Origin: Entamoeba histolytica HM-1:IMSS
Lineage: Eukaryota > Evosea > Mastigamoebida > Endamoebidae
Assembly (NCBI RefSeq): GCF_000208925.1
Contig: NW_001914867.1
Span: 83,382-147,381 of the forward strand
Length of the DNA: 64,000 bases
Direction of reading: 5' to 3'
Made by a program: the position numbers and the translations under genes. Under the pieces are notes generated by a model. That model saw only the letters and a list, made by a program, of their open reading frames with translations, did not search any database and was not told where the DNA came from. Below, one piece after another: positions 10,406 to 20,990 of this stretch. Position 1 is the stretch's first letter; each line of letters begins with the position of its first letter.

Positions 10406-11272
10406 TTATGCAAATACTGGAATAAAAACCTGTCTTGGTTCAGTTGCATTACACTTTGATGCTATAATTTGATAACTTATACTTGTTGTATTAAGGTGAT
10501 TGTTTCCAGTCCATTTTTCTTTTGCTTCATTCTTTTTCCTTGCTTGATAACAAAGGTCAACATCAAGTCGATAAGGAAGATAGAAGTGTCTTTTATATGT
10601 AGGCCATTCAAGAGTTTTTTCAACGACTCTTCCCTTATTATTATACTTAACTTTGGAGTGGTATTCTGGATACCAATCAGTCGAATAAGGATGAACATAA
10701 ACAAAACGTTGGTTTTTAGTACCTGGTGCATCTGATAATGGTGGATTTTTGGACCAAATAATAAGTGAATGTCCTTCAAAAGCTCCTGCTCTAATATCGT
10801 GTACTCTTTTTGGAATTGCATAACTTGTGTACATTCTGTATGGTGCAAATTCAAAGAATTGAAGTTCATTTCCTTGTTTCAATGGTCTTAATAAAATGTT
10901 TTGTTCATAACCTCCATTTGCATATCTTACTGATCTTTTATCATCAAATTCCATATCCATAACATATCTATCATCTCCGTTTTTATCATCTGTATCAGTA
11001 AACTGTTTTTCAGTTTTGTAATTATAATCAGAAGCAAAAATAACTCTACAACATGTTTTACACTTGGCACGAACATAATTCTCTTGATTTGCACTGAAAA
11101 CTCCACTCTCAGCAAACTGTTGAATCTGATAACTGTTAACATCACTCGTAAAATACGTGTTAAATTTTGTACCTTGGTTTTGTTTTCCATATGGATAATT
11201 TGGAGAAAATTGATCCCTATTATCATTGGTTTTACCAAATGAATAACTTATCAATAAGATTAATATAATCAT
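10406..11272 (-). CDS. secreted protein of unknown function, 288 aa
   Basis: The first in-frame ATG is at 11272; the frame extends two codons further only through a TTG. Residues 1-13 ([13 protein letters not shown]) form a short signal peptide. The mature chain is Tyr/Asn/Lys-rich, with the cysteines CKTCCR near residue 75, one in DLCYQ and one in SKCNATE (an N-glycosylation sequon); two NTT/NAT sequons sit near the C-terminus. No transmembrane segment follows the leader, so it is probably a soluble secreted or lumenal protein. No domain is recognised. Overlapping frames inside it lack these features and were ignored. Confidence 0.8.
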   Translation of the reverse strand: MIILILLISYSFGKTNDNRDQFSPNYPYGKQNQGTKFNTYFTSDVNSYQIQQFAESGVFSANQENYVRAKCKTCCRVIFASDYNYKTEKQFTDTDDKNGDDRYVMDMEFDDKRSVRYANGGYEQNILLRPLKQGNELQFFEFAPYRMYTSYAIPKRVHDIRAGAFEGHSLIIWSKNPPLSDAPGTKNQRFVYVHPYSTDWYPEYHSKVKYNNKGRVVEKTLEWPTYKRHFYLPYRLDVDLCYQARKKNEAKEKWTGNNHLNTTSISYQIIASKCNATEPRQVFIPVFA

Positions 11273-11278
11273 TGACAA

Positions 11279-11610
11279 TATTTTAGATGTCTCTATCGTT
11301 TAAGAATAATCTAAATACTTTTTTGAAGAACATATTCTACTTTAATTCTAATAACTATTAGACTCAATAATCTATTTTTTTAAAAAAAGATAAATCACTT
11401 TGTTTTAAAAGAAGAGTCATTATTGAATATAAAGTTAGTCAAATCGCATTAATTAGCAATATGATTTTACACATTATATATTATTACTTATTTAAGGTAA
11501 GTAAAATAAAAAATATTGAGTAAGTGATAGTGTAATGTAATTTTTATTACAAAAAAAAATAATTTCATTCTATTTTTTAGTATAAAACAAAATAACGTCA
11601 GAAGTAATAT
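11279..11610. other. upstream region of the secreted-protein gene, nothing recognised
   Basis: AT-rich sequence between the secreted protein start and a short exon-like frame. On the minus strand a GTATTTAGA motif about 45 nt before the ATG resembles the Entamoeba TATA-like box GTATTTAAA. Confidence 0.4.
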
Positions 11611-11715
11611 TTATTTTTTAGAATTTATTCCTTCTGTATGAGAATTGAATAGAAAACAAGATAAATTCCTTTCACCTAGATCATGAACAAGGACATATTT
11701 CGTTTCAACATTCTC
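11611..11715 (-). pseudogene. orphan terminal-exon-like open segment beside the LINE 3' end
   Basis: Immediately after a minus-strand pyrimidine tract ending TTTTTCTGTTAG, 34 codons are open to a TAA at 11611, reading ENVETKYVLVHDLGERN and onward. The codon choice looks like a real gene and the junction looks like an Entamoeba 3' splice site, but no matching 5' exon was found between it and the LINE. It may be the surviving last exon of a gene broken by the insertion, or part of the LINE tail. Confidence 0.3.
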
Positions 11716-11837
11716 CTAACAGAAAAAGAAAAAAGATTTTTTTAATGAACGAAGAAAAGAAAAAATGAAGTTATTTAAAACAATATAAATTGTTGTATTA
11801 AAAAAAGTCAATTAATAGATATATCCACTATTGAATA

Positions 11838-14478
11838 TTATGAATATTGAGAAGTGATTATTTCAGTTTCTTCAATATGCTCTATTGGTGTAATAGAGTT
11901 CATTTCTAGCATGCTCGCATTAGATTGTTTTTCTTCTAATGTGCTGCCAGAATTGAATGTGTAAAACATTAAGTCTTTCATATTTTTTATAATTATTGTT
12001 CGTATGATTTTGGAAAATTCTAATTGTAATTTCAGTGATTTTAATCTTCTTGCTGACTCTTTATGTATTAATCCATTTATTGATAATATAACAGGTATTA
12101 TTTCTACATATATTATTTCTCTATTATTTCTTAATTTCTCTTGTAATTCTTTATACTTATTTATTTTATGAATATAATTTAATTCTAAATTATTATCTTG
12201 ACATATAGCAACATCTATAATATATCATTTCTTTTCTTTCATATTTTGATAATATATATCTGGTATTCTATCATTGAATGAATTATCAATAACCAATAAA
12301 TCTTTATTGTAAGTTATTACAATTTTATCATTATTAATACATTTATGATGATTATTAAAATCAATAGCATCAAATTCATTAAAATGTGTAATTAATATCT
12401 GTTTATATATTTGTTTACAAACATATTCATGTTTTAATATTTGATTCTTCTTCATTACATCATAACAAGATATGACTAATAGATGCAATAGTGTTAGGGC
12501 AATGTTTACAATATTTTAATGCATCATTTTGGATTATTTTAGATTTAATATTTCCTGTCATAGTTACTCATTCTTGTATCTTTACTATTTGGAGGAATGC
12601 ATTTCTTTTTATGTTTAATGACCTCCATGTGGCTACTGTTAATTTTTTATCATTGAAAGTGCCATTTGCACATCTTATATATTCACCACATTTCTTTTCT
12701 TTCAATTCATTTAAATATCTATCATTTAAATCATTATTTACCCATTCAAATATTTCCTTTACATTGTGCTTTCTTTCATTTAATTCTATTACATTCATTA
12801 ATTCATTAAAATTAATCTTCTTACAAAATACTTTCTTCATTCTTTTAATTATTCAATTTGGATTTTCTTTTATTGCTTCTATCATTTCTCCTATTTCTGT
12901 ATTTGATATTTTTATTTTAAATATATTCTTAATAATTCTTTACCACATTCATCTCTTGCTGACATTAATCCTAATCCCAATTCATTTATTTTAATATATA
13001 ATCTACTTTTTGGGAATGTTTCTACTATATAATTGGAGTTGTATTAATGAATTTCTTATTTGTTTATCTACCTTCTCCAATTCTCCTAGTTTCCATGGGA
13101 CAATACTAAATAAATATCTTAATTTGGAGATTATATCACTATTAATCTTTCTTATTGTAATGAGGCTGCTATATTTCATAGTGTTTAATGATGATAAAAT
13201 AGAAGATATATCATTTAATATTCTTGTACAATATTTGTTAATATTTACTTTATCTCCTATTTCTATACCAAGATATTTATAATGATTGTCAATAGTTACT
13301 CTTGGTAGTTCAGCTAATTCACCATTTATTTGACTATTAATATTAGTCATTATCTCCATCTTTTCTATATTAATTTTTAATCCTATTGCATTAAATATTT
13401 CTTTAGTTAATTTGTGGGCTTTTTCCATTTCATCGAGATTATTAATTATTATCTTTAAATCATTCATATATAATATGTGGTTTAACTGGAATTGTTTTTC
13501 TTCTCCATTTATTTTAATATTTGATTTGTTAATTTGTTTATCTAATTGATTAGATAATATGTCAATAGATAATACAAATAAAAGTGGAGATAAACTGTCA
13601 TTTGTATTATTCCTCTTTCTACATTAATCATACCCACACTTTATTGATTATAATATAAATTAAGATGTGTATTATTTAATATATATAATATACTATTAAT
13701 TACTACAAGTGGGATATTAAAATAAATTAAACAATGTTTAATCAATTGATGATTAATGCTATCATATGCTTTGGATATGTCATAATATGTTTCTACTAAC
13801 TTCAATTTAGCCTTTAATAATAATTGTTGGATTATAGTGTTATATAATAATCCTTCTTTTGATGCATATGTATATTTCTTACATCCAATTTGATTTAATG
13901 ATAGTTGTTTTTCAATTGGATTTAGCATCAATTGATTTTCTATTTTCATTTTTAATATTGATGTATATACTTTTAACAAACAATTTAAGCACGTTATTGG
14001 TCTGTAATTCTGTGGGTCTAATTTATCTCATTTCTTATATACTAATATTGTTCTTCCTTGAATAAAGTGAAGAAGTATTTCATTAGGATTGTTTAACCAT
14101 TCATTAAATAATTTTAATAAATATTTCATTGGTTATTCTAAATATTTAATCCAAAATCCTTGTATTTTATCATTTTCAATTTACTTTCAAATTATTAATG
14201 AATTTAATAGCACAGTCTAGTTCATTGGGAGTGATTATTGACATTCTATTATTAATTATATTTTCAATTAATATTTCATATAAATTAATATTTAGATAAT
14301 CTATAATAGTATTCGTTTCATAGATTCCTTTCCAGAAATTAATAGTGGAGATATTATCTGGATATTCATCTTCTTTAGATTTATTTAAATGTTGCATTTT
14401 CCAATATTTCATCATTTTATAATTCCATCTTATTCTTTTCCAATTATTCTTTCTTGCTTCTATTTCTATTATTTTCAT
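11838..14478 (-). pseudogene. LINE ORF2 remnant: reverse transcriptase plus PD-D endonuclease
   Basis: Pieces of one frame are visible at 14478-14176, 13979-13641, 13467-13003, 12840-12568 and 12488-11838, joined by stops or small indels. RT motif A is intact (YYDISKAYDSINH near 13780). Motif C at 13459-13470 reads YMND, so the first catalytic Asp of the usual (F/Y)xDD is Asn. After RGI a likely one-base loss precedes DSLSPLLF. The zinc knuckle contains an in-frame TGA. The endonuclease has IPDIYYQNMKEKK, a TGA, then YIIDVAICQ, giving PD-X14-D. The frame ends at TAA 11838. Function is lost by several independent lesions. Confidence 0.82.
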
Positions 14479-14481
14479 CTT

Positions 14482-15574
14482 TCAGAGGTATTTATAATAG
14501 TTTATTTGTTCATTTGTTTTTATTTTAATATGATATATATCATATTTCTTAATATGTAATATTCTTTTTAATTTCATATATTGTTTATTATTAAGTAAAT
14601 CTCTCAATCTACATATTTTTGACTGTAATATTCTTTCTATACTTCTCTTTCCACTTCTTTCTTGTTTATTTTTATTAATAATGTTAATAGTGGAAGCTAC
14701 AGATTTAATATAGTGATAATAATCAACTAATGTATTGATTAATATTTCATTTTTATTAATAATATTAATTATTTGATGTACTTTCTTCTTATTGTAATAA
14801 TAATTAATAAATTGTACATCTTCTTGTTCTTTCATTTCTTCTTCTTTAAATATTTTCATTACTTCAAATTCTTCTATTTCTTCTTTCTTGTTCATTTTTG
14901 ATATTATTTCTTTTAATTCTTTATCTTTCAATTGATGTTTTATTATTTCTTCCTCCATTATTCTATTGATTTCTCTTTTAATTTCATTCTTTATTTTAAA
15001 TGTCTTCTTTAATATTTCTTTATATTCATTAATATCATTTACTTTAATTCCAAATTCTTGTATTAGTCTTTCTATTATTTCTTCTTTAAGTTGACATCTT
15101 AATTTTCTTTCAAATAATTTTAAAGCAAAACATTTATAAAGTGTTAAAATTTCTTCTTTTCTATCTGTTTGCTTCCCCCGTTTTTTTTGTTTGTCTAATT
15201 CTAATGTGGTGATATTCTTATGCTGAATATCCATTTCTTCAATGGATTTCTGCATTAACTTTCTTTTTTTTGGAAGATCATCTTCACTTGATGATATTTC
15301 ATCAGCTACTACCACATTGGGGGTGAGATCATTCACAATTTGTGTTTCAGATGAGTCTGTTATATTGTCATTTATCTCATCTTTCTTTTTTTCTTCTTGT
15401 GTGTTTTCATTTTCTAATTTAGATAATTTATCATTCAGGAATAATAATTATTATGATAGATTGTTTAATTCATACATTTTCCTCTCAGATTCAGCATGAA
15501 ATTCAAATACTTTTTTATCGCACTCGTGGTTTTTTTGTGCTTATCTCCTTCTCATGCTTCTTCTTTAATGTCAT
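14482..15574 (-). pseudogene. LINE ORF1-region remnant, basic/coiled-coil
   Basis: A long minus-strand frame runs from about 15510 to 14482 with a tandem TAA TAA near 15450; downstream of these stops it is open through a Lys/Glu-rich coiled coil (KEEIIERLIQEFGIKVND) to NEQINYYKYL. An upstream ATG at 15574 (MTLKKKHEKEIS) is in another frame, with the shift in an A-tract near 15530. ORF1 of EhLINEs is a nucleic-acid-binding coiled-coil protein, which fits in composition; the assignment is by position and composition rather than by a specific domain. Confidence 0.6.
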
Positions 15575-15788
15575 AATATCTTTTGTTAGTTTTTAATGGT
15601 TTATTCTTTTGCTTTTATTTCATTTTTCATTTCTTCTTTCTCTTTCATATCCTCCTCCACTTTCTTTTCTATTTCTTTTACTCTTTTTTTCTTTTTACTG
15701 TTTTCTTCTTCCTTTTCTACCAGCCTCTTCTTCTCTCCTTTAGTAAACCTCTTCTTCTCCTCAGCAAGCCTCTAAAAGAAAAGTTAGA

Positions 15789-15836
15789 AGAAAATTCAAA
15801 AGAAAGAAAAAGAGAAAAGAAAATTCAAAAGAAAGA
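15789..15836 (+). repeat. 29-nt-period direct repeat, purine-rich
   Basis: The 19-mer AGAAAATTCAAAAGAAAGA occurs at 15789-15807 and again at 15818-15836. It lies just outside the LINE 5' boundary, where the purine-rich strand switches from minus to plus. Confidence 0.7.
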
Positions 15837-15944
15837 TTAAAAGAGTTTATTCATCAAAAAGAAAAGTTGATTGAAAAGTATTATTAAATTGTTTTTCATG
15901 AAAATCAATGATTTAAACAACACAAAACTGAAATTATTCAAATA

Positions 15945-17258
15945 ATGATATTCTTCTTAAGTGTAGTTACTTTGGCTTTAGCAACTGAAGTCAATTTGAT
16001 GATGCCACTTGATACAGTCAATTCCAATGGAGTTAATAATAAAGGACAACTTCAAAATGACTTAAATAAAATTAAATCAGGAGGAGTTGCTGGTGTTATG
16101 GCAGATGTTTGGTGGGGACTTGTAGAAACATCACCAAGAAATTACAATTGGAATGGATATAAAGAATTAGTTCAAATGGTTAAAAAAGCAGGATTAAAAT
16201 TCCAAGCAGTTATGTCATTCCATAAATGTGGAGGAAATGTAGGAGATTCAGTAACAATTGAAATTCCCCAATGGGTAAGAAATGCAGGAGCAGCAAATGA
16301 TGCGTTCTTTAAAGACAATGAAAATAATGTTAATAATGAATATATTTCATTTGCATATGATGATTCATCTATTTTTGAAGGAAGAACACCAATTGAAATT
16401 TATAAAGACTTTATGACATCATTTAAACAAAACTTCCAAAGTTATATTGATGATGGAACAATTAATGAAATTCAAGTTGGTATGGGACCATGTGGAGAAA
16501 CTAGATATCCATCATATCCACTTTCAAGGTGGAGTTATTGTGGAGTAGGAGAGTTCCAATGTAATGATGGTAAGTCAAAAGAATTACTTAAAAAAGCAGC
16601 AACAGATAAAGGACATTCAGAATGGGGAAATGGATCACCATCAAATGCAGGAAATTATAATTCTAAACCACCCTCATCAACAGGATTCTTTGGAAATGGA
16701 TTTGATAACTACCAAAGTGAATATGGACGATTCTTCCAAGAATGGTATTTTGACTTGTTATTAAGTCATACAGATAAAGTTCTTTCAGCAGCAAGAAATG
16801 TATTTGGAAATACACTTGCACTTGCAGGTAAAATATCAGGAGTTCATTGGTGGTATAATGACCAATCACATGCAGCTGAAATGACAGCTGGATATTACAA
16901 CTCAAATGGAAATGATGCATACAAAACACTTTCTAATACATTCAAAAATAATAATGTTAGATTTGACTTTACCTGTCTTGAAATGAGTGGAACTGATGGA
17001 AATTGTGGGTCATCACCAGCTAATTTAGTTGATCAAGCATTTAATGCAGCAGGAACAGTTGGAATTGGCAAATGTGGAGAAAACGCACTTGAATTATGTG
17101 GATATGGAGGATGTAATACTAATGGATTTAATCAAATCATCAATAAATGTAAACAACATGGATTAACAGCATTCACATACTTGAGAATGACAAGAGGACT
17201 TCTTGATGATGGAAATGCATGGGGACAATTCACTAATTTTGTTAGTAGAATGAAATAA
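15945..17258 (+). CDS. secreted beta-amylase (glycoside hydrolase family 14)
   Basis: A 437-residue protein with signal peptide MIFFLSVVTLALA followed directly by the GH14 domain. Family marks in order are MPLDTVN, GVMADVWWGLVE, FHKCGGNVGD, the catalytic acid in GPCGETRYPSYP (Glu185), GVHWWY of the substrate loop, and the catalytic base region CLEMSGTDGNC (Glu346), ending LRMTRGLLDD. Both catalytic glutamates are present. The enzyme releases beta-maltose from non-reducing ends of alpha-1,4-glucans; with a leader and no membrane anchor it should act outside the cell or in the secretory/vacuolar system. GH14 is best known in plants and some bacteria, so lateral origin is often suggested for protist copies. 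ATG 15945 starts the leader; no intron is needed. Confidence 0.96.
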   Translation: MIFFLSVVTLALATEVNLMMPLDTVNSNGVNNKGQLQNDLNKIKSGGVAGVMADVWWGLVETSPRNYNWNGYKELVQMVKKAGLKFQAVMSFHKCGGNVGDSVTIEIPQWVRNAGAANDAFFKDNENNVNNEYISFAYDDSSIFEGRTPIEIYKDFMTSFKQNFQSYIDDGTINEIQVGMGPCGETRYPSYPLSRWSYCGVGEFQCNDGKSKELLKKAATDKGHSEWGNGSPSNAGNYNSKPPSSTGFFGNGFDNYQSEYGRFFQEWYFDLLLSHTDKVLSAARNVFGNTLALAGKISGVHWWYNDQSHAAEMTAGYYNSNGNDAYKTLSNTFKNNNVRFDFTCLEMSGTDGNCGSSPANLVDQAFNAAGTVGIGKCGENALELCGYGGCNTNGFNQIINKCKQHGLTAFTYLRMTRGLLDDGNAWGQFTNFVSRMK

Positions 17259-17276
17259 TACAACTTAATTTAATAA

Positions 17277-17309
17277 TGTTTAACTTTCATTTCATGTTTA
17301 ACTTTCATT
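17277..17309 (+). repeat. short direct repeat behind the beta-amylase stop
   Basis: TGTTTAACTTTCATT occurs at 17277-17291 and 17295-17309 with an 18-nt period, in the presumed 3' UTR. Confidence 0.6.
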
Positions 17310-17592
17310 AATTACATTAAAAAACTTTAAATGAAATACTGAATTCAAATTAACATAATGAATTATGACATTAAGGTAATGAAATGTATTGAAACTATGA
17401 ATTGATAAATCAATTGTGATGAATGAAATAATAAATATTGTAGTTGATTTATAAAACATAAGATTTTGTACAACATATTAATTTTATTCTTTCAAATTTA
17501 TTCAAAACATTAACTTACACAATTTATGTATATTTCTTCTTTGATTTGAAGATAACAATGAATGATATTCATACAATAAACAAAAATATTTC

Positions 17593-17900
17593 TTAATAAA
17601 TTAATCGTCTTAGAATTACAACATGTTCATTTTCAGTAAAAGACATTTTCACATTAACACACAGAGAAACAGAATAACTGTCTTGAATCAAAAATACATT
17701 TTTCTTACTAATAAACATTTTCTTTGATTCGGTTGAAAGTAACCAATTAAACGACAATGAAACATTAAAGAAAATAATTGCTCAAACACATTAATACCAT
17801 ATTCTCAACATCACTTAGGAAAATAGATTTTGTAGAACAGAAAATAAAAAGCATAAGACTCATTTATTTCTAAAAATAAAGTTTCAATCAAATTCAATCT
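17593..17900 (-). pseudogene. decayed minus-strand coding remnant, family unknown
   Basis: On the minus strand 17781-17593 is open for 62 codons without a convincing start and reads SLSFNWLLSTESKKMFISKK and later SFTENEHVVILRRLIY before TAA. Upstream to 17900 another frame reads NLIETLFLEINESYAFYF and then meets stops. The blocks look like protein but do not join in one frame, so this is probably a remnant of a lost gene. Confidence 0.35.
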
Positions 17901-18235
17901 ACAAAAAATGTTTGAATTATTAGGTATGTTATTGATACAAAATATTCCTTATTATATTAATAGTATATAGTCTGTGAAATGAATAATTATATGAAATAGG
18001 ATAAACAATTCTTCATTTAGTAGACGATGGTTTAAAAGAAAAGTGAATAATTGTTTCAAAAAACTATAATTTCTTTCATTGCTGTAAAATACACACTAAA
18101 ACAAAACTTCCAATTATAATGTGTTGATAAATAATAAGATATTTAATTATATGGTGTTGAAGTACTAATCCCATTTTCAAAAGTTACTATAAACAACGGA
18201 ATAAAATACAAAGAAAATATAAAACAAAAACTTAG
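17901..18235. other. spacer, nothing recognised
   Basis: AT-rich sequence downstream (3') of the methyltransferase gene; no gene or repeat noticed. Confidence 0.4.
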
Positions 18236-19735
18236 TTACTTCTTTGCTATCAAAGCAAAACACCTTGGTGAGATGGAAGAATCAAATACTCTTTGACAAC
18301 TCACTTGTTTACAATATTGTTGGAGATAAAGAACTCTATCAACAACAATTGATGATTCTAATACTGGTGCAATTAATGCACCAAGGATAATAAATGCTGC
18401 TCGTTCAACTAAGATTCCATTTATTGTTAGTTGATTAAAGATACTTTGTACATTCATGTTTGGTTCTTTTGTGTTTAAATATTCTTGAATGAACGTCATC
18501 AATCTCTCATTATAAGTTTTGTCTCTATAAGTAAATGAAGTTCGTTTCTGAATATTCCTTAAAGCACTTTCAAAATATTCATGAAAACTACCATTCTTTG
18601 TTTTACCAGTTGGATGGTCTTCTTGTGACCCAAGAGTTTTATACATAATAAATTCAAATACTGCTTTGAACGATTGTTGTTTCATCATTTTAATAAAGTC
18701 ATCTTTACTCATTTTCATTGGATCAGCAAATGTTGATATTTCAGAATGTGCTAAATGGAAATGAATGGATTGTTTGACAAATTCACTCATAGGAAAACCA
18801 TATTGTTTTTCATTGACATATGTTTGTTTCTTTTCAAGTGGATTTGTTTTCCAATTGTCTATCTCTTCTGTTAATTTATGATAACAACAACCAACAGCAC
18901 AAATCATTTTAATTTGAGGGATATTAATTGAAAGTCTTAATAATGTTGGAGTGAGATTACCACAAGCATGTAAACAAGTCATAAGAAATTCTTGTGATGA
19001 AGTTAATTTTTGAACAATTTCCATGAATGCTTCTGATGTAATATCACTTGATAAATATTCACTAGCGACTTTGACGTCTTTCTTTGGTTCAATCTTTTCT
19101 ATTTTAGCAACCTTTTGATTTCTATCTTTCATTGCTTTAACATATTCTTCTTTTCCTTCAATACCAATACATTCAATTCCCTTCTTTTGAAGCTCTTCCA
19201 TCAAATAACCTTTTCCACTTCCTATATCAATAACACATCCTTTCCAATATTGATTAATTAATGAACTTAATTCTTTACACTCATATCCCTTCTTTTCATT
19301 CATCAATATCCATTGTTCTTTCTTTCCTTCAATATTTCCTTTAGGATATAATAGTTTACATTTATCAATAAATTGTTGTAAACTTAATGGTACTTCAATA
19401 TAATATTTTTTTGGAATAATAGCTTTAATTTCGGGGTGAATTAATGCAAAGATATTTAATAAAATAATATCACTTTGTTCAGGGTATTGCTTTCCCATTG
19501 TTTTAATCAAATCAAAATATTGATTCCTCCATTCTTCATTTATTCTTTCATAAATTCCATTAATTAATACTCTTGTAGGTTTTTCAGTATTTAAATATTG
19601 ACTTTCATTGTTATAATTATTTACACTAAAACAAACTTCATTTTGATTTAAGAAAGTAATCATTTCATTTTCATATTGTTGATAAGTTTCAAATGAAGAA
19701 GGTAATATTTCATGTTGTGTAGATAATAATTGCAT
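18236..19735 (-). CDS. METTL25/RRNAD1-family methyltransferase-like protein, 499 aa
   Basis: A class I SAM-binding motif VIDIGSGKGYLMEEL sits near residue 165, followed by IGIEGKEEYVKAM. Later come LMTCLHACGNLTPTLLR and ICAVGCCYHKLTEE, the HACG and GCCYH signatures of the METTL25 / METTL25B (RRNAD1) family. The C-terminal half with a PxSxFVKQ-like segment also fits. Members of this family are putative methyltransferases; their substrate is not inferable from the sequence. ATG 19735 is the first ATG; a TTGAACTT box lies about 10 nt upstream. The gene heads a minus-strand run with the next three upstream genes. Confidence is high for family, low for substrate. Confidence 0.85.
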   Translation of the reverse strand: MQLLSTQHEILPSSFETYQQYENEMITFLNQNEVCFSVNNYNNESQYLNTEKPTRVLINGIYERINEEWRNQYFDLIKTMGKQYPEQSDIILLNIFALIHPEIKAIIPKKYYIEVPLSLQQFIDKCKLLYPKGNIEGKKEQWILMNEKKGYECKELSSLINQYWKGCVIDIGSGKGYLMEELQKKGIECIGIEGKEEYVKAMKDRNQKVAKIEKIEPKKDVKVASEYLSSDITSEAFMEIVQKLTSSQEFLMTCLHACGNLTPTLLRLSINIPQIKMICAVGCCYHKLTEEIDNWKTNPLEKKQTYVNEKQYGFPMSEFVKQSIHFHLAHSEISTFADPMKMSKDDFIKMMKQQSFKAVFEFIMYKTLGSQEDHPTGKTKNGSFHEYFESALRNIQKRTSFTYRDKTYNERLMTFIQEYLNTKEPNMNVQSIFNQLTINGILVERAAFIILGALIAPVLESSIVVDRVLYLQQYCKQVSCQRVFDSSISPRCFALIAKK

Positions 19736-19886
19736 GATATAAGTTCAAATCAGAAATATGAGTTTTTAAAAAAGACTTTTAAAAAGAAGAAATAAATAAA
19801 AAAAAAAACAAATAAACAAACAAATAAGAAAGTAGAATACAATAAACTATTTTACTTAACAATCACTTCTAATAATTATAATTCTA

Positions 19887-20990
19887 TTACATGTGGTTAT
19901 GTTCTAATATCATTTTAGTAATATTCCACGTTCTTGTTTTTGTTCTATAATTTAAATTAATTCTAAATGGACATTCAGTCTTTTTTGACCTTCTTTTCTT
20001 TATTCCTTTTGTCTGACAACAAATCTCTTCAGTAGGAGATCCTGAACAACTACGATACTTTCCACTGCATTGACACACAAGAACTACTTTCTTCTTAGTT
20101 CCATCTTTCATTGTTTTATTATTACCACTACCTTTACGTAAAACTACTCCACATCCTTCAGCCCATTCAGTAAGGAATTTTATTGCTTCTTCATATGACT
20201 GAAATTCTTTCTTTCCTTCATATTTTGTATATCGTTTAACGTCTAAATCCTTTGGAACAGTAAGTTCACTTTGGTTATAATTACCTGGAACACTTTGTGG
20301 TCGACTTCCATGCAATATTTCATTCTGGTTTGGAAGGGCAATTGGAGAAAACATTGATCGGTGTACTGGCTGAAGTACAACCTCTCCTGTTGCTGAAAAT
20401 GGACGAGGATGTCCCAAAGTACTAATTGGTTTAGTTGAGAATGACGTAGTATTAATAGGAGAAAATAATGTTCTTTCAATCATTGGAGATATAGAAGTAC
20501 GTTGTGTAGTATAAAGTTTAGAAGGCAATGATGGTTGAAGGGAAGTTTCGTTTAAATTAGGAGTATCTTGTCTCTCTATTTTTATTTCTGACATTTCCTG
20601 ATCTTGAAAAGGTAATGGATGTTGTTGTGAAGATGTATTTGTTATATGACTGATTTCACTGGAATAATTATAAGTTTGATTAACAACTGGAAGTTGTATA
20701 GAACCAAGTCCAGAAGAAATACGACATGACATAGTTTCTTCATTAGGAAGTTGTATTTGTGTGTTTTGACTTATAGATAATTGGTGTGGACTATCCATTG
20801 TAATAGGTCTAAAATGACATGTTTGAGGTTGAACAACATCATTAAGATTTGGTTCTAACATTGATTCGTATTGATGTTCTGAACTTATTGGAGAGAATTG
20901 AGTATATCTAATTGGTTGTTTATTGAATTGGGTTTTTCTTTGATTAAATAGAGAATAATGTTGGTTTGTGGTATCAATAAGCGGAAACAT
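19887..20990 (-). CDS. FAR1/WRKY-GCM-type zinc-binding DNA-binding protein, 367 aa
   Basis: The first in-frame ATG is at 20990 (MFPLIDTTNQ); one more codon upstream is TTG. Residues 1-245 are low-complexity, rich in Ser, Gln, Pro, Asn and Thr, with repeated FSPI-like words (TQFSPISS, RTLFSPI, SMFSPIAL), like a disordered activation region. Residues about 255-367 form a FAR1-like domain: YEEAIKFLTEWAEGCGVVLR, VVLVCQCSGKYRSC, KKTECPFRINL and a terminal EHNH. The C-x-C/H-x-H arrangement matches the WRKY-GCM1 zinc fold. It is likely a nuclear transcription factor; target sites are unknown. The domain sits at the extreme C-terminus, as in other single-domain protist members. Confidence 0.75.
   Translation of the reverse strand: MFPLIDTTNQHYSLFNQRKTQFNKQPIRYTQFSPISSEHQYESMLEPNLNDVVQPQTCHFRPITMDSPHQLSISQNTQIQLPNEETMSCRISSGLGSIQLPVVNQTYNYSSEISHITNTSSQQHPLPFQDQEMSEIKIERQDTPNLNETSLQPSLPSKLYTTQRTSISPMIERTLFSPINTTSFSTKPISTLGHPRPFSATGEVVLQPVHRSMFSPIALPNQNEILHGSRPQSVPGNYNQSELTVPKDLDVKRYTKYEGKKEFQSYEEAIKFLTEWAEGCGVVLRKGSGNNKTMKDGTKKKVVLVCQCSGKYRSCSGSPTEEICCQTKGIKKRRSKKTECPFRINLNYRTKTRTWNITKMILEHNHM

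Larger units (their letters stand above)
11838..15776 (-). mobile_element. decayed non-LTR retrotransposon, EhLINE type (R2-like endonuclease)
   Basis: Read on the minus strand the element shows, in order, a lysine/glutamate coiled-coil region (15776 to about 15340), a basic region down to 14482, a pre-RT segment ARKNNWKRIRWNYK, RT motifs (RPITCLNCLLKVY, DISKAYDS, SLSPLLF, YMND), a CX2CX8HX4C zinc knuckle near 12510-12456, and a PD-X14-D endonuclease core near 12260-12213. This order and the C-terminal restriction-like endonuclease are characteristic of EhLINE elements. Frameshifts and stops interrupt every part, so it is not autonomous. Span is near 4 kb against about 4.8 kb for intact copies known in E. 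histolytica. Exact ends and target-site duplication could not be fixed. Confidence 0.85.

Noticed and set aside
10469..11238. Three overlapping frames inside the secreted-protein gene
   Set aside because: No leader or domain and they overlap a gene with a good signal peptide.
15583..15840. Plus-strand 85-codon frame before beta-amylase
   Set aside because: Low-complexity antisense of the LINE coiled coil running into a purine-rich repeat; no promoter-like context.
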